Shown here piece by piece: positions 9,438 through 18,050 of a stretch of DNA of 64,000 bases (its first letter is position 1; every line of letters begins with the position of its first letter). A program made the position numbers and the translations under genes. The notes beneath the pieces are model-generated. The model was not told where the DNA came from, made no database searches, and saw nothing but the letters and a program-made list of their open reading frames with translations. This DNA is from Phragmitibacter sp965284365 (GTDB taxonomy: Bacteria; Verrucomicrobiota; Verrucomicrobiia; Verrucomicrobiales; Verrucomicrobiaceae), in NCBI GenBank assembly GCA_965284365.1, contig OZ260079.1, positions 4,774,001-4,838,000 of the forward strand. The letters are read 5' to 3'.

Positions 9438-9926
9438 TCAGCCATTCGAGTCTCCTGCCGCCTCATTCTTACCAGACCCTGCCGGAGTGATCTTGTCCTC
9501 TAGCTTGTTGAATACGCGCAAAATAATGAGACTCAAAATCGCCGACCCGATTGCGATGATGTATCGATCCAGCGCCACTGAGATTCCGATGGTCGCCGTC
9601 AACAGGAGCGATGCCGCCGTGGTCAGCCCCCGGGCTTTCCCCTTTGTCCGGTCTCTCATGATCGTGCCCGCTCCAAGAAATGAAATGCCTGCTACAATGG
9701 CCTCAATAATGCGCGAAGGATCGGCCTGAACCAGGTCCCGGCCCGACTCACCGGTGTCGGGAATGAGCAGTTGGCCCAGCCGAATGAAAAGCAATGCAGC
9801 CATGGCGACCAGCATATGCGTGCGTAGTCCGGCCCACTTTCCGGCTTGTTCGCGCTCCCAGCCGACCAGTCCTCCCAGTGCGATAGCGATGACCGCTTGG
9901 AGCAAAACTCGAAATTCCTCAGCCAT
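9438..9926 (-). CDS. MgtC/SapB family inner-membrane protein
   Basis: The start at MAEEFRVLLQ (9926) gives 162 residues; a longer frame to 9962 would overlap the upstream gene. The family signature is clear: ALGGLVGWEREQAGKWAGLRT in the first loop, then four to five hydrophobic helices with the conserved AGISFLGAGTIM and ARGLTTAASL. MgtC-like proteins help bacteria grow at low Mg2+ and, in some pathogens, inhibit F-type ATP synthase (family knowledge). The C-terminal MgtC regulatory domain is absent, as in the short SapB-type members. It follows the FAD-Rieske gene on the same strand with 29 bp between, so the two may be co-transcribed. Confidence 0.88.
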   Translation of the reverse strand: MAEEFRVLLQAVIAIALGGLVGWEREQAGKWAGLRTHMLVAMAALLFIRLGQLLIPDTGESGRDLVQADPSRIIEAIVAGISFLGAGTIMRDRTKGKARGLTTAASLLLTATIGISVALDRYIIAIGSAILSLIILRVFNKLEDKITPAGSGKNEAAGDSNG

Positions 9927-9955
9927 GGTATAACTATCACTTGGGATTGGATCGC

Positions 9956-11560
9956 CTAACAAAGTCTTCCCGCTTTTTCCTGGGCTTCCTGACCTGCATT
10001 TTGGAGAGCACAGGCAGCACCGGGCTTGGCTTCTTCTTCGTCCCCATTTTTGTCCATTTCCTCCTGCGACTTTAATCCGCTCTCGGCAGGGCCAGCCATC
10101 AACTGGCCATCAGCCATGAAGCGTGAACCATGGCAGGGACAGTCCCACGTTTTTTCTGCCGGGTTCCACGCCACAACACAGCCCATATGGGGACAAATCG
10201 CCGAATGAACCTGCAGTTTGCCGTCGTCATCCCGGCAGACCGCCATCTTCTTTCCCTTCACCTTCATGATCTTGCCTTCGCCGCTCAATAAATGTTCCGG
10301 ATCCTTTTCTCCACCCGTGAAAAGCCCTTTTACGAGATAGAAGGGATAATCCTTGTTTTCTGTGAGGTAATCCCATGTCTGCGCCAAGGGCTTGCGGCTC
10401 ACGTGGAACAAATCAGTCCAGGGATTGCGAACACCCATCACATAGTCACAGTACATCATCCCTGAGACCGTTCCCCAAGTCATGCCAGTTCCAGCGAATC
10501 CTGTAGCAATGAATTGTCCCGGCGAGTCTTCTCCGATAAACGGCAATCCGTCATTCGTCTCAATCACTTGACCTGACCATTTGCGTTCCAGTTCAGCGTC
10601 TGGGAAGAGAGACATCAGAGTGGTCTGCAGCTTGATGAAGCACTCCTCCGTGTCTTCTTTTTGTCCTGTTTTATGGTCTTCACCGCCGATGATGACACGG
10701 GTGCCGCTTTCCTGTCTGTCGAAGCGCAGATAAAGGTATGGATCCGAGGTGTCCATGAACAGCGCTTCCGGCAAGTACTGATCCGGCACGATGGCAGAGA
10801 TGGCATAGCTCGAATAGCCCGCCAGCTTCGTCTGAAACATCGCTGAGGCCAAGGTGCTCGAGATTCCCTGCAACGGCACGTGGGTCGCGATAAAGACCGA
10901 CTGGCACGTGATATAGTGTCCGTTGCACTTGGCCCGGAGTGGCTCGTCTTCCACACACTCCACATTGCTCTGCTCGAAGATGCGGCCACCCGCTTCCGCC
11001 ACCTTGATCGCCAATTGGCTTACATACTTCCCAGGATGAAACTTCATCTGGTTTGCATAGCGCACCGCCTGTCGCTTCACCACGGGGGCAGCATGCACAT
11101 AAGTTGTATCGAAACCAAGGTCGGATGCGATTTGTGACTCTTCCATCAATTCTGGAGCAACCTTTTCGACGTTGGCGTCAAACGCTGCGTAAAGATAGCC
11201 GGGCACATAGCGCAATTCTACATCCAACCGTTCGCTGTGGACAATATCAGCAATCTTGTGGCATGCCGCCCACTGTGCGTCCCACGCAGCTTGGGCATGG
11301 TTCTCACCAAACTGGCTCACCAGCTTCTTGAGTCGCAGGTCAGTGGGGTAGGTGATGTGCGCAGTTGTGTGCCCTGTCTCGCCAGAAACGAGCGTGTCGC
11401 GTTCAACCAACGCCACCGACTTGCCCGCCTTTGCCAGCAGATACGCCGCTGTCATACCGGAGATGCCCCCGCCAATGATGAGGGCATCTACGGTGAGATC
11501 CGCACCGAACGAAGGGTACCCAATTGAGTCCGGCAATTGCCAGGGGGATTCTGATTTCAT
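9956..11560 (-). CDS. FAD-dependent oxidoreductase with C-terminal Rieske [2Fe-2S] domain
   Basis: The 534-residue protein joins two electron-transfer modules. The N-terminal ~430 residues are a DAO-type flavoprotein with the dinucleotide-binding motif IIGGGISGMTAAYLLAKAG at residues 29-47. The covalent or tight FAD region is followed by FATGFAGTGMTWGT-like C-terminal flavin contacts (IATGFAGTGMTWG). A Rieske domain follows, with CPHMGC near residue 455 and CPCHGS near 474, supplying the Cys-His/Cys-His cluster ligands. This fusion is common in soil and freshwater bacteria, but its substrate is not known; a small amine or amino acid is typical of DAO folds. An acidic, Ala-rich tail ends in Cys. 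It lies just upstream of the MgtC gene and downstream of an unknown gene, all on the minus strand. Confidence 0.88.
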   Translation of the reverse strand: MKSESPWQLPDSIGYPSFGADLTVDALIIGGGISGMTAAYLLAKAGKSVALVERDTLVSGETGHTTAHITYPTDLRLKKLVSQFGENHAQAAWDAQWAACHKIADIVHSERLDVELRYVPGYLYAAFDANVEKVAPELMEESQIASDLGFDTTYVHAAPVVKRQAVRYANQMKFHPGKYVSQLAIKVAEAGGRIFEQSNVECVEDEPLRAKCNGHYITCQSVFIATHVPLQGISSTLASAMFQTKLAGYSSYAISAIVPDQYLPEALFMDTSDPYLYLRFDRQESGTRVIIGGEDHKTGQKEDTEECFIKLQTTLMSLFPDAELERKWSGQVIETNDGLPFIGEDSPGQFIATGFAGTGMTWGTVSGMMYCDYVMGVRNPWTDLFHVSRKPLAQTWDYLTENKDYPFYLVKGLFTGGEKDPEHLLSGEGKIMKVKGKKMAVCRDDDGKLQVHSAICPHMGCVVAWNPAEKTWDCPCHGSRFMADGQLMAGPAESGLKSQEEMDKNGDEEEAKPGAACALQNAGQEAQEKAGRLC

Positions 11561-11608
11561 AGGCGATTAAGGTGCACTGGCGGTTGCTTAAGAGTTGCAA
11601 GTTCGGCG

Positions 11609-12088
11609 TCAGTCTCCAGTCACATCCGTAGCGACAGGCACGGTTGTCGGGGTGTCACCCTTCTTATCGTCGATGTACGGTGGGACAAGACGCTTGTACC
11701 AGTCTGGCTCGCCGAGGACCAGAAACCAAATCAAGTCAGCAGTCGCGCCGGTGTCTACCTTCACTTGAGTTTGTGATTCTGCCCATTTGGCCCGATTTGC
11801 GATCGAGTCTTCAGCTTGATGCTCCGCCAACCACTTTCCATACTTAGCAGGCGAGAAAAAGATGTAAGTAGAGGTCACCCCATGCTCCACCGCATAATTT
11901 TGGCAGTCATCCATGAGGGCGTAGTGCGCAACCAGATTTCGGCACTCAGCCTCGGCGCCGCCATCGGGCGCGGAAAGAGGAAGGGCATCCTCTCCCTCGT
12001 AGCGCAAAAAGAGCATTTCTTTCGGCCTCGGATCGGCGCGGTTCATGGCAGCATCGAACTGTTCTTTGAACCTAACGAATGGTGTCAT
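11609..12088 (-). CDS. Hypothetical protein, 159 aa
   Basis: The start at 12088 (MTPFVRFKEQ) is chosen because AAGGAAAAG lies at a fitting distance upstream; the frame is open to 12145 but the extra residues look non-coding. The product is soluble and acidic, with no signal peptide or membrane segment. It has an aromatic cluster around STYIFFSPAKYGKWLAEHQ and a DLIWFLVLGEPDWYKRLVPP segment near the C-terminus. No family is recognised. It sits between the DJ-1/PfpI gene (38 bp upstream) and the FAD-Rieske gene (48 bp downstream), all on the minus strand. That suggests a small stress-related operon, but gives no specific role. Confidence 0.6.
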   Translation of the reverse strand: MTPFVRFKEQFDAAMNRADPRPKEMLFLRYEGEDALPLSAPDGGAEAECRNLVAHYALMDDCQNYAVEHGVTSTYIFFSPAKYGKWLAEHQAEDSIANRAKWAESQTQVKVDTGATADLIWFLVLGEPDWYKRLVPPYIDDKKGDTPTTVPVATDVTGD

Positions 12089-12125
12089 ATTTAGCTTTTC
12101 CTTGTTGAGTGTTAGCGGGAACTTG

Positions 12126-12653
12126 TTAATGCGCCGCAATTTCATTGATCATGCCATCATTGAACGACTCGAGGTCTTCCGGACTCCGACTGGTCACCAA
12201 GCCGTGGTCAATGACGACTTCTTTGTCTACCCAGATGCCGCCGGCATTCAGAACGTCCGAACGGATGGCGGGCCATGAAGTGACGGTTCTTCCCTCTAGA
12301 ATGCCAGCTTCAATCAATACCCAAGGAGCATGACAAATGGCGGCGATAACCTTTCCGTCTTCGGCAAATTCCCGGACGAACTGCACCGCCTCCTTATTTG
12401 ACCGGAGAGCATCTGGATTGATCAAGCCTCCTGGAATCATCAATGCGTCAAAGTCGGCGGCGTGAGCGCGTGAGATCGGCAGGTCCACCTCAACGGCATC
12501 ACCCTTATCCATGTGATTCATCCCCTGAATGGTGCCTTCCTTTAGAGACACAATCACCACATCGGCTCCGGCTCGCTCAAGCGCCTTGGACGGTTCCTCT
12601 AGTTCCACCTGTTCAAAGCCATCAGCAGCAAGAATGGCTACACGTTTGTTCAT
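12126..12653 (-). CDS. DJ-1/PfpI family protein (type 1 glutamine amidotransferase fold)
   Basis: The start at 12653 (MNKRVAILAADGFEQVEL) gives 175 residues, the usual size of PfpI/YhbO-like proteins; another ATG at 12668 adds five. The family's acidic residue is in DGFEQVELEEP and the nucleophilic cysteine is in AAICHAPWVLIEAG, the classic nucleophile elbow with its His neighbour. A DFDALMIPGG strand precedes it. Members act as stress-induced chaperone-like proteins, deglycases or glyoxalases; which applies here cannot be told. It is the first of four minus-strand genes with short gaps (12653 to 9438). It is divergent from the DUF4142 gene at 12917, with 263 bp between them. Confidence 0.88.
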   Translation of the reverse strand: MNKRVAILAADGFEQVELEEPSKALERAGADVVIVSLKEGTIQGMNHMDKGDAVEVDLPISRAHAADFDALMIPGGLINPDALRSNKEAVQFVREFAEDGKVIAAICHAPWVLIEAGILEGRTVTSWPAIRSDVLNAGGIWVDKEVVIDHGLVTSRSPEDLESFNDGMINEIAAH

Positions 12654-12916
12654 GAGATTTATGCTCATAGTGAATATGAATCGAAGGCAGACGCAACTTT
12701 GGACGGATGTGGCTGCTTTCCTGGGACAGGATTCCACAGACGCCACAAGTTGAGCAGTCTACCCTAGAAGACGATCAGGCTAAGCCGTTGCGTTGTGATT
12801 ACGGGGCCGCACGTTCTCCCTTCAACGAACTTTGGAGGAGTATTCGCCGCTCTTTGAGCACGAACTTCAATGAACTGATACAGTAATAAGAACCCAACCA
12901 AATCTAATAAAACACA

Positions 12917-13438
12917 ATGAAAACACATTTGACCCTCTCATGGCTGGCAGCGCTCGCGATCGCGGGCCTCGGCACCCTTCATGCCGCTGACACCAAAAGC
13001 ATGTTGAACTCCTCCGATGAGAAATTCGTAAAAATGGCTGCGATGAGTGGCCAAAACGAAGTGAAAGTCTCCACCTTAGCCGTAGGCAAAGCTGAAAGCG
13101 CCGAAGTTAAGACAATCGCGGAAATGATGGTGAAAGATCACACCGCAGTGAACGAAGAACTGGCCGGTTTTGCGAAAACCAAAGGCGTGGAAATCTCCGC
13201 AGCTGGGGATTCGAATACACCTGATGTGATCGCTAAGTTGGAAAAAGAATCCGGCAAGGACTTCGATAAAGCCTACCTCAAGCAACTTAAAGACGACCAT
13301 CAAAAGTCAGTCGACAAGTTTGAAGATGCCTCAAAGAATGCCAATGATGGCGATTTGAAGGCTTGGGCAGGCAAGACGCTCCCCAAGCTTCAAGCCCACC
13401 TTGACCATGTGAATAAAGCGCTCGAAAACCTCAAGTAA
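12917..13438 (+). CDS. Secreted DUF4142 protein
   Basis: The product has 173 residues with a signal peptide of about 23 (ending LGTLHAA), so it is periplasmic or secreted. The mature part is a helical ferritin-like bundle typical of DUF4142: DEKFVKMAAMSGQNEVKVS, then EVKTIAEMMVKDHTAVNEEL with the conserved DH, and a second DDHQKSVDKFEDAS helix. The biochemical role of DUF4142 is unknown; such genes often sit among envelope-stress genes, as here. A Rho-independent terminator lies 57 bp after the stop, so this is a single-gene transcript. No clear Shine-Dalgarno sequence is seen before the ATG. Confidence 0.88.
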   Translation: MKTHLTLSWLAALAIAGLGTLHAADTKSMLNSSDEKFVKMAAMSGQNEVKVSTLAVGKAESAEVKTIAEMMVKDHTAVNEELAGFAKTKGVEISAAGDSNTPDVIAKLEKESGKDFDKAYLKQLKDDHQKSVDKFEDASKNANDGDLKAWAGKTLPKLQAHLDHVNKALENLK

Positions 13439-13494
13439 GAGCGACGCTTTCCCTGACGGTCAACGTCGGTAGAATCCTACTCAATAAGCTGAGA

Positions 13495-13524
13495 GCGGTA
13501 AGGTGCAAACCTTGCCGCTTTTTT
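13495..13524 (+). terminator. Rho-independent terminator after the DUF4142 gene
   Basis: A 9-bp stem, GCGGTAAGG paired with CCTTGCCGC (one G-U pair), encloses the loop TGCAAA and is followed at once by six T. It is a textbook intrinsic terminator for plus-strand transcription. Confidence 0.85.
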
Positions 13525-13574
13525 GTTTTGCGCCTGCACTTAAAAGTTTTCATGCCCCTTGCGCGGTGCTGCTT

Positions 13575-15260
13575 TCACTTCTCTGAAGTGTCGTGCAGAA
13601 GGATCTGAATGACCAACCAAACGCCGCCCAACGTCGCCATGAGGAATAGGATCATGGCCAGGCCAGGATACCCGAAGATGCGGAAGCTCGTTTCCACTCG
13701 CATGATGAGCGAGGCGCCGACAATCATGGCGGCCAGAATCAACCCTAGTGTAATACGGTTGGCGATCTTCTGAAACGTGGCCACGAGCAGCTTCTCATTA
13801 AAGGTGTCGACTTTCAGCCGGAGCTTGTTGTCCGCCACCAGTCCGAAAAACTGATTCAGTCTGGAGGGTAAAAGTTCAATGAACTCTTTTGTATCCAGCA
13901 GAACGGAAAGGAGATTGCTTGGCGCCAGTTGCTTCACTGTCCGCGAATGCAGCATTTCCGCAGCATTCCGGCGAATGGAGGCATTTGGGTCGAAGTCAGG
14001 TGACAGCGTCTTTCCGACTAGATCCAGATTCAGCAATGTCTTACCTAGAAGGGTAAGCTCCGAGGGCACCCGCAAGAGCGTTTCTGCCGCGATCTTCTGC
14101 ACATTCATGATCACTCGGCCGAGTTGCAGATCATTTAGAGTTTTCTTCTGCTGCTGCATAACGAGATCAGCGATGCCCTGGCGGAAGGAAGCTTCGTCGA
14201 AACCATCCAGCTTCTGGCCCATCCGTTGTGCGATTTCTGCGGCGCGGTCACTCTGGCCTTCGCTGATGGCCAACAACAATTTGAGCAACTGCTCCTGCAT
14301 GCTGGCGCCTATCCGGCCGACCATGCCTAGATCGAGGAGTGCCACCTTTCCGTCATTGGTCAGGAACACGTTGCCGGGATGAGGATCCGCGTGAAAAAAT
14401 CCTTCTACCAGGATCTGGTGCAAATAAGCTCGGAAGAGTTCCTCTGCCAGCGCATCGCCGTTGATGTCTAGCCTGACAAGCGGACTCATCTTCGTGATCT
14501 TTTCGCCGGAAATGTACTCCATCGTCAGAATGCGCCCGCTGGAATAATCCTCGACCGGCTCAGGAACCAATATATTTGGGAATGCTACTAGGGATTTCCT
14601 CAGCTGTCGCAAGTTTCCCATCTCAAGACGATAGTCCAACTCCTGGATGAGAGATTTCCGAAGCTCCTCCACGATGCCGCTGAAATTATACCGGCGGCCC
14701 ACATCGGTCTTCTCGTTGAGGAATTCCGCCAATTCCGATAGAGCATCCAGATCATCCGCTACAATTTCGCGAGCATCGGGACGCTGCACTTTCACCACCA
14801 CCCGTTTGCCATTTCGCAACACCGCATGGTGCACCTGGCCTAAGGAGGCGGTGGCGAAGGGCGTCATCTCAAACTCCTGAAAGGCTTTATTGAGCCGGGC
14901 ACCAATCTCCACCGAGATGATGGACTGCAAATGCTCAATATGGACTGGCTCCGCACGGTCTTGAAGCTTGGACAAAGCCATCATGTAAGCCGGTGGCACA
15001 AAGTCCGACCTGGTCGAAAGCAATTGTCCAAGCTTGATGTAAGTCGGCCCCAGTCGCTCAAAGTCTTTGGCCAATTCTTTGGCTTCAGGCGGGATGGGAG
15101 GCGGTGGCGCAAAGGGGAGGGGATCATCCACAATGGGCGCGTGTTTCACAAGGTCACCCCTGCCGTATTTGTAGAACAGGCTCAGAATGTCCCGGTAGCG
15201 CTTGAGGCTTCGTGGCCGGAGAGACAACGTCATGTGGAATGGATTGGCGTCGAGTTGCAT
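13575..15260 (-). CDS. ABC1/UbiB family atypical kinase
   Basis: About 561 residues if started at the ATG at 15260; an ATG at 15233 (MTLSLRPRSL) is equally possible and a TTG lies at 15275. The family signature is complete: KxGQ in YIKLGQLLSTRSDFVPP, the Ala-rich nucleotide loop ATASLGQVHHAVL, the lysine in RVVVKVQRP, the catalytic HADPHPGNVFL and the metal-binding DLGMVG. Two hydrophobic helices form the C-terminus (ILAAMIVGASLIM and GLAMILFLMATLGGVWLV), which anchor UbiB-type proteins to the inner membrane. Relatives support ubiquinone synthesis or lipid and quinone handling through an ATPase activity. No ubi gene is nearby, so the pathway is not shown by context. Confidence 0.9.
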   Translation of the reverse strand: MQLDANPFHMTLSLRPRSLKRYRDILSLFYKYGRGDLVKHAPIVDDPLPFAPPPPIPPEAKELAKDFERLGPTYIKLGQLLSTRSDFVPPAYMMALSKLQDRAEPVHIEHLQSIISVEIGARLNKAFQEFEMTPFATASLGQVHHAVLRNGKRVVVKVQRPDAREIVADDLDALSELAEFLNEKTDVGRRYNFSGIVEELRKSLIQELDYRLEMGNLRQLRKSLVAFPNILVPEPVEDYSSGRILTMEYISGEKITKMSPLVRLDINGDALAEELFRAYLHQILVEGFFHADPHPGNVFLTNDGKVALLDLGMVGRIGASMQEQLLKLLLAISEGQSDRAAEIAQRMGQKLDGFDEASFRQGIADLVMQQQKKTLNDLQLGRVIMNVQKIAAETLLRVPSELTLLGKTLLNLDLVGKTLSPDFDPNASIRRNAAEMLHSRTVKQLAPSNLLSVLLDTKEFIELLPSRLNQFFGLVADNKLRLKVDTFNEKLLVATFQKIANRITLGLILAAMIVGASLIMRVETSFRIFGYPGLAMILFLMATLGGVWLVIQILLHDTSEK

Positions 15261-15427
15261 TGGAATGGTGCGCAAACGGCGTTAAAGCACCGCACGGGCC
15301 AAGCCGCCGTTGTCGGCGATTCAACCTAACAGAGCTTCGTTTGCAATTCAGTCGCCGATTGTGCCAAAGTTGCTCTCTGGCACCCTTCATCGTCATCGGC
15401 TTTCAAGGTGGGGCGCATCTCCACGCG

Positions 15428-15661
15428 TCAAGCCCGATCCTTTAGGCCGGATTCACCCGCCATGCTGGAGCAGTGAGCGCAGCAATAGATGGCATCATCC
15501 GCCTCCACACCGTGACCAATGATTCGTGTGCCGCAGTGCGCGCACTTTGGGGCCAGGGCCTGGATCGCGCATTCAAAGCTATCGAATGTATGCTTGGTCC
15601 CCGCCATCACCACATCGAAAGATTTATCGTAGTTGTTCCCGCAAGTTTCGCATTGTCCCAT
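15428..15661 (-). CDS. Small zinc-ribbon (metallothionein-like) protein
   Basis: The 77-residue protein is a conserved short form with paired cysteines: CETCGNNY at the N-terminus, then FECAIQALAPKCAHCG, and DDAIYCCAHCSSMAG. The four Cys pairs suggest one or two bound Zn ions. The start is decided by AGGAGG about 9 bp upstream of the ATG at 15661, one of the strongest ribosome sites in the window. Close relatives, often labelled zinc-ribbon or prokaryotic metallothionein family, are widespread but uncharacterised. It stands between the ABC1 kinase and DUF72 genes, all on the minus strand. Confidence 0.85.
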   Translation of the reverse strand: MGQCETCGNNYDKSFDVVMAGTKHTFDSFECAIQALAPKCAHCGTRIIGHGVEADDAIYCCAHCSSMAGESGLKDRA

Positions 15662-15765
15662 GGCTGAGTCCTCCTTTTAGCTGAGTGGGTTGTCTATGTC
15701 GTCTCGTCATGAAGGATTCGCGTTACGCAGATTAACTGGCTGGGCACTGCTTTCAAAGCGCGCTA

Positions 15766-16746
15766 TTATGGGCGCCAATGCTGCGGGATAGCCGGCCATT
15801 GCTGTCTCGGTTCTTCTTTGACCTGGTCTAAATCCGGCTTTTCCGGCGGATCATCGCCAACCCCGAGTTGATGGGCTAGGTGCATCGCGTCGAATGGCGC
15901 ATGCACTTTCACGTCGTTGTCGAAGTAAACATAAACATCCCGCGCTTCAGTGCTCCAAGGTTCGCGTGCCACTCCTGAAACAAGTTTTGTGCGACTTGGA
16001 ATCTTTCCTCCCGCCCAGGCCCGGATTTTGCGCGCCCATTCCTTGAGCGACGCCTCGGTGTAGCCGCTGGTGTACAATTCCTCGTCTCCGTGCAGCCGTA
16101 CATACACCCAGTCTGCCGTGACATCTTCCATAAAGGGCCACTTGCCCGCAGTGTCCGCCACCACGAGCCCAACCTCATGATGTCGCAGTTGCTCAACGAA
16201 TTCGGCGCAAATGAATGATTGGTGCCTTACCTCCATAACATGCCGGATCGGACGCTTGGCGTCTGTCTCTGTCGCGGCTGGTACTTTCAGCTTGTCGTTG
16301 TGAAGCTTCGCGAGTGCTGAGGCCTGTCTGGTATCATGCGGCAACAGCTTGAGGAAAGCCTCGAGCTTATCCTGATCATAACGCAGGCTCGGCGGCAGTT
16401 GCCAAAGGATCGGCCCCAGCTTTTCCTTCAAGCACAAGACACCTGAGGCAAAGAAATTCGCCATTGGCGTTTCCACGTCCCTGAGCCGGCGAAGATGGGT
16501 AATGTAGCGAGGTCCTTTGACTGAAAAGGTAAAACTTTCCGGAGTGGCTTGGTACCAAGCACGATAGCTGGTGGGGCGTTGCAGAGAGTAAAAGGAGCCG
16601 TTGATCTCAATGGAATTCACCATTCTGGACGCATATTCGAGTTCCCGTTTCTGTGGCCACTTCTTGGGAAAGAAGACGTCCCGCCACGGAGCATACGTCC
16701 AACCGGAGATGCCGATGGCAAGATGCCCATGCGCTTTGTCCTTCAT
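15766..16746 (-). CDS. DUF72 (YecE-like) protein
   Basis: The start at 16746 (MKDKAHGHLAIG) gives 326 residues; a 349-residue form from 16815 is possible. The TIM-barrel-like DUF72 family is clear from AIGISGWTYAPWRDVFFP at the N-terminus, then the MVNSIEINGSFYSLQRPTSY strand-helix, FTFSVKGPRYITHLRRL, LGPILWQLPPSLRYD and the C-terminal VYVYFDNDVKVHAPFDAM. Function is unknown across the family. The 5' end lies back to back with the DUF3008-like gene at 16851, leaving about 104 bp for both promoters. Confidence 0.88.
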   Translation of the reverse strand: MKDKAHGHLAIGISGWTYAPWRDVFFPKKWPQKRELEYASRMVNSIEINGSFYSLQRPTSYRAWYQATPESFTFSVKGPRYITHLRRLRDVETPMANFFASGVLCLKEKLGPILWQLPPSLRYDQDKLEAFLKLLPHDTRQASALAKLHNDKLKVPAATETDAKRPIRHVMEVRHQSFICAEFVEQLRHHEVGLVVADTAGKWPFMEDVTADWVYVRLHGDEELYTSGYTEASLKEWARKIRAWAGGKIPSRTKLVSGVAREPWSTEARDVYVYFDNDVKVHAPFDAMHLAHQLGVGDDPPEKPDLDQVKEEPRQQWPAIPQHWRP

Positions 16747-16850
16747 CAACAAATCATCGTCATCTAAGAAGGACTTGGATGTCTTGTGAGCCTCTAGGCA
16801 TCCGCACCCATCCATTGCCGCGAAGCCTTCACATACAACGCTTCGCGCTT

Positions 16851-17117
16851 ATGCCCGCCAGATCCAAAAAACAACAGATGGCCGCTGGAGCCGCCTTGTC
16901 TGCCAAGCGCGGGGAGACCAGCAAAAGCTCGCTGAAGGGCGCCTCCAAACAAATGGCTGAGTCCATGTCGGAGGATCAGTTGGAGGAGTTCGCTGCCACG
17001 AAAAGGAAGAAGCTGCCTACAAAGAAAGAGGAGGAAAAAACGAAGAAAAGTTCTTCCGCCAAGAAGGGCAGCAAGAAGACGGCAAAGAAAACTAATAAAG
17101 CCAAGAAGTCTGCATGA
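16851..17117 (+). CDS. Lysine-rich DUF3008-like small protein
   Basis: An 88-residue protein started at the ATG at 16851 (MPARSKKQQMAAGAAL); the longer open frame to 16653 is antisense to DUF72. It has the DUF3008 pattern: MPxxSKxQQ at the start, then KQMAESMSEDQLEEFAATK in the middle. The tail is almost only Lys, Thr, Ser and Glu, which would give a histone-tail-like, nucleic-acid-binding character. The role is unknown. Context (topoisomerase IB and the Ku/LigD operon within 6 kb) fits a DNA-associated protein, but that is inference. Confidence 0.75.
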   Translation: MPARSKKQQMAAGAALSAKRGETSKSSLKGASKQMAESMSEDQLEEFAATKRKKLPTKKEEEKTKKSSSAKKGSKKTAKKTNKAKKSA

Positions 17118-17177
17118 TCACGACGCTAGCTGCGCAACGCTTCACAACCCGCAGATCAAAATCCCACCCATTATTTC

Positions 17178-18050
17178 ATGCCTCAATTGCAACAAGATCC
17201 CGAGCCGCAACGGCCGGCTCAGTCACAGCAGCGTCAGCCTGGCCTCGAGCATGTCATGCAGCCGCTGCCGGAATCTCTGCCGCAATCGGGCGCTAGGATA
17301 CCGAAGCTTCATGGGAAAGTTGCCCTCATTTCGGGAGGCGATAGTGGCATCGGACGAGCAGTTGCTTTCGCCTTTGCCGCAGAGGGGGCGGACGTGGCCA
17401 TAGCCTATCTCGATGAGCATACGGATGCAGAGGCCACAGTTGAAGGCGTCAAAGCGCTGGGCCGTAAGGCTATCGCCATTGCGGGCGATCTCGGTGAAGA
17501 GGCCACCTGCCAACTCGTCGTTAAGCGCGTGGTCGATGAATTGGGCGGTATTGATATTCTCGTCAATAATGCCGCTGAACAGCATCCGCAGGAGAATCTC
17601 GAAGATATCACGGCTGAGCAGCTCGAGCGGACCTTCCGCACAAACATCTTCTCGTTCTTCTTCCTGACCAAGGCCGCGCTTCCGCATCTCAAGAAAGGCT
17701 CGACCATCATCAATACTACTTCGGTCACAGCTTACCGTGGCAGTGCTGAACTGCTGGACTACTCTTCTACCAAAGGAGCAATTGTGTCATTCACACGATC
17801 TCTCGCTCATTCCCTGGTGAAGCGTGGCATTCGCGTCAATGCCGTGGCCCCCGGCCCCATTTGGACTCCGCTCATTCCTTCCACCTTTGATGAAAAAAAG
17901 GTTCAACAGTTTGGGTCCGATGTCCCGCTGGGCAGGGCAGGGGAGCCGAACGAAGTGGCACCCAGCTACGTGTTCCTTGCCAGCTCGGATTCATCTTATA
18001 TAACCGGACAAGTCTTGCACCCCAATGGAGGCGAAATCGTCAACGGCTGA
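17178..18050 (+). CDS. SDR family oxidoreductase (YghA/YhdF-like)
   Basis: The 290-residue protein has a Gln/Pro-rich N-terminal arm of about 40 residues, typical of this stress-linked SDR group. The NAD(P)-binding loop SGGDSGIGRAVA is at residues 51-62 and the VNNAAEQHPQENLEDI segment is characteristic. The active site is YSSTK (Tyr195, Lys199) with Ser in NTTSVTAY. It reduces an aldehyde or ketone; the substrate is unknown. Its last 26 bp overlap the start of topoisomerase IB in another frame, so the two genes are translationally coupled. The pairing with DUF3008-like and topoisomerase genes resembles general-stress gene sets. Confidence 0.9.
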   Translation: MPQLQQDPEPQRPAQSQQRQPGLEHVMQPLPESLPQSGARIPKLHGKVALISGGDSGIGRAVAFAFAAEGADVAIAYLDEHTDAEATVEGVKALGRKAIAIAGDLGEEATCQLVVKRVVDELGGIDILVNNAAEQHPQENLEDITAEQLERTFRTNIFSFFFLTKAALPHLKKGSTIINTTSVTAYRGSAELLDYSSTKGAIVSFTRSLAHSLVKRGIRVNAVAPGPIWTPLIPSTFDEKKVQQFGSDVPLGRAGEPNEVAPSYVFLASSDSSYITGQVLHPNGGEIVNG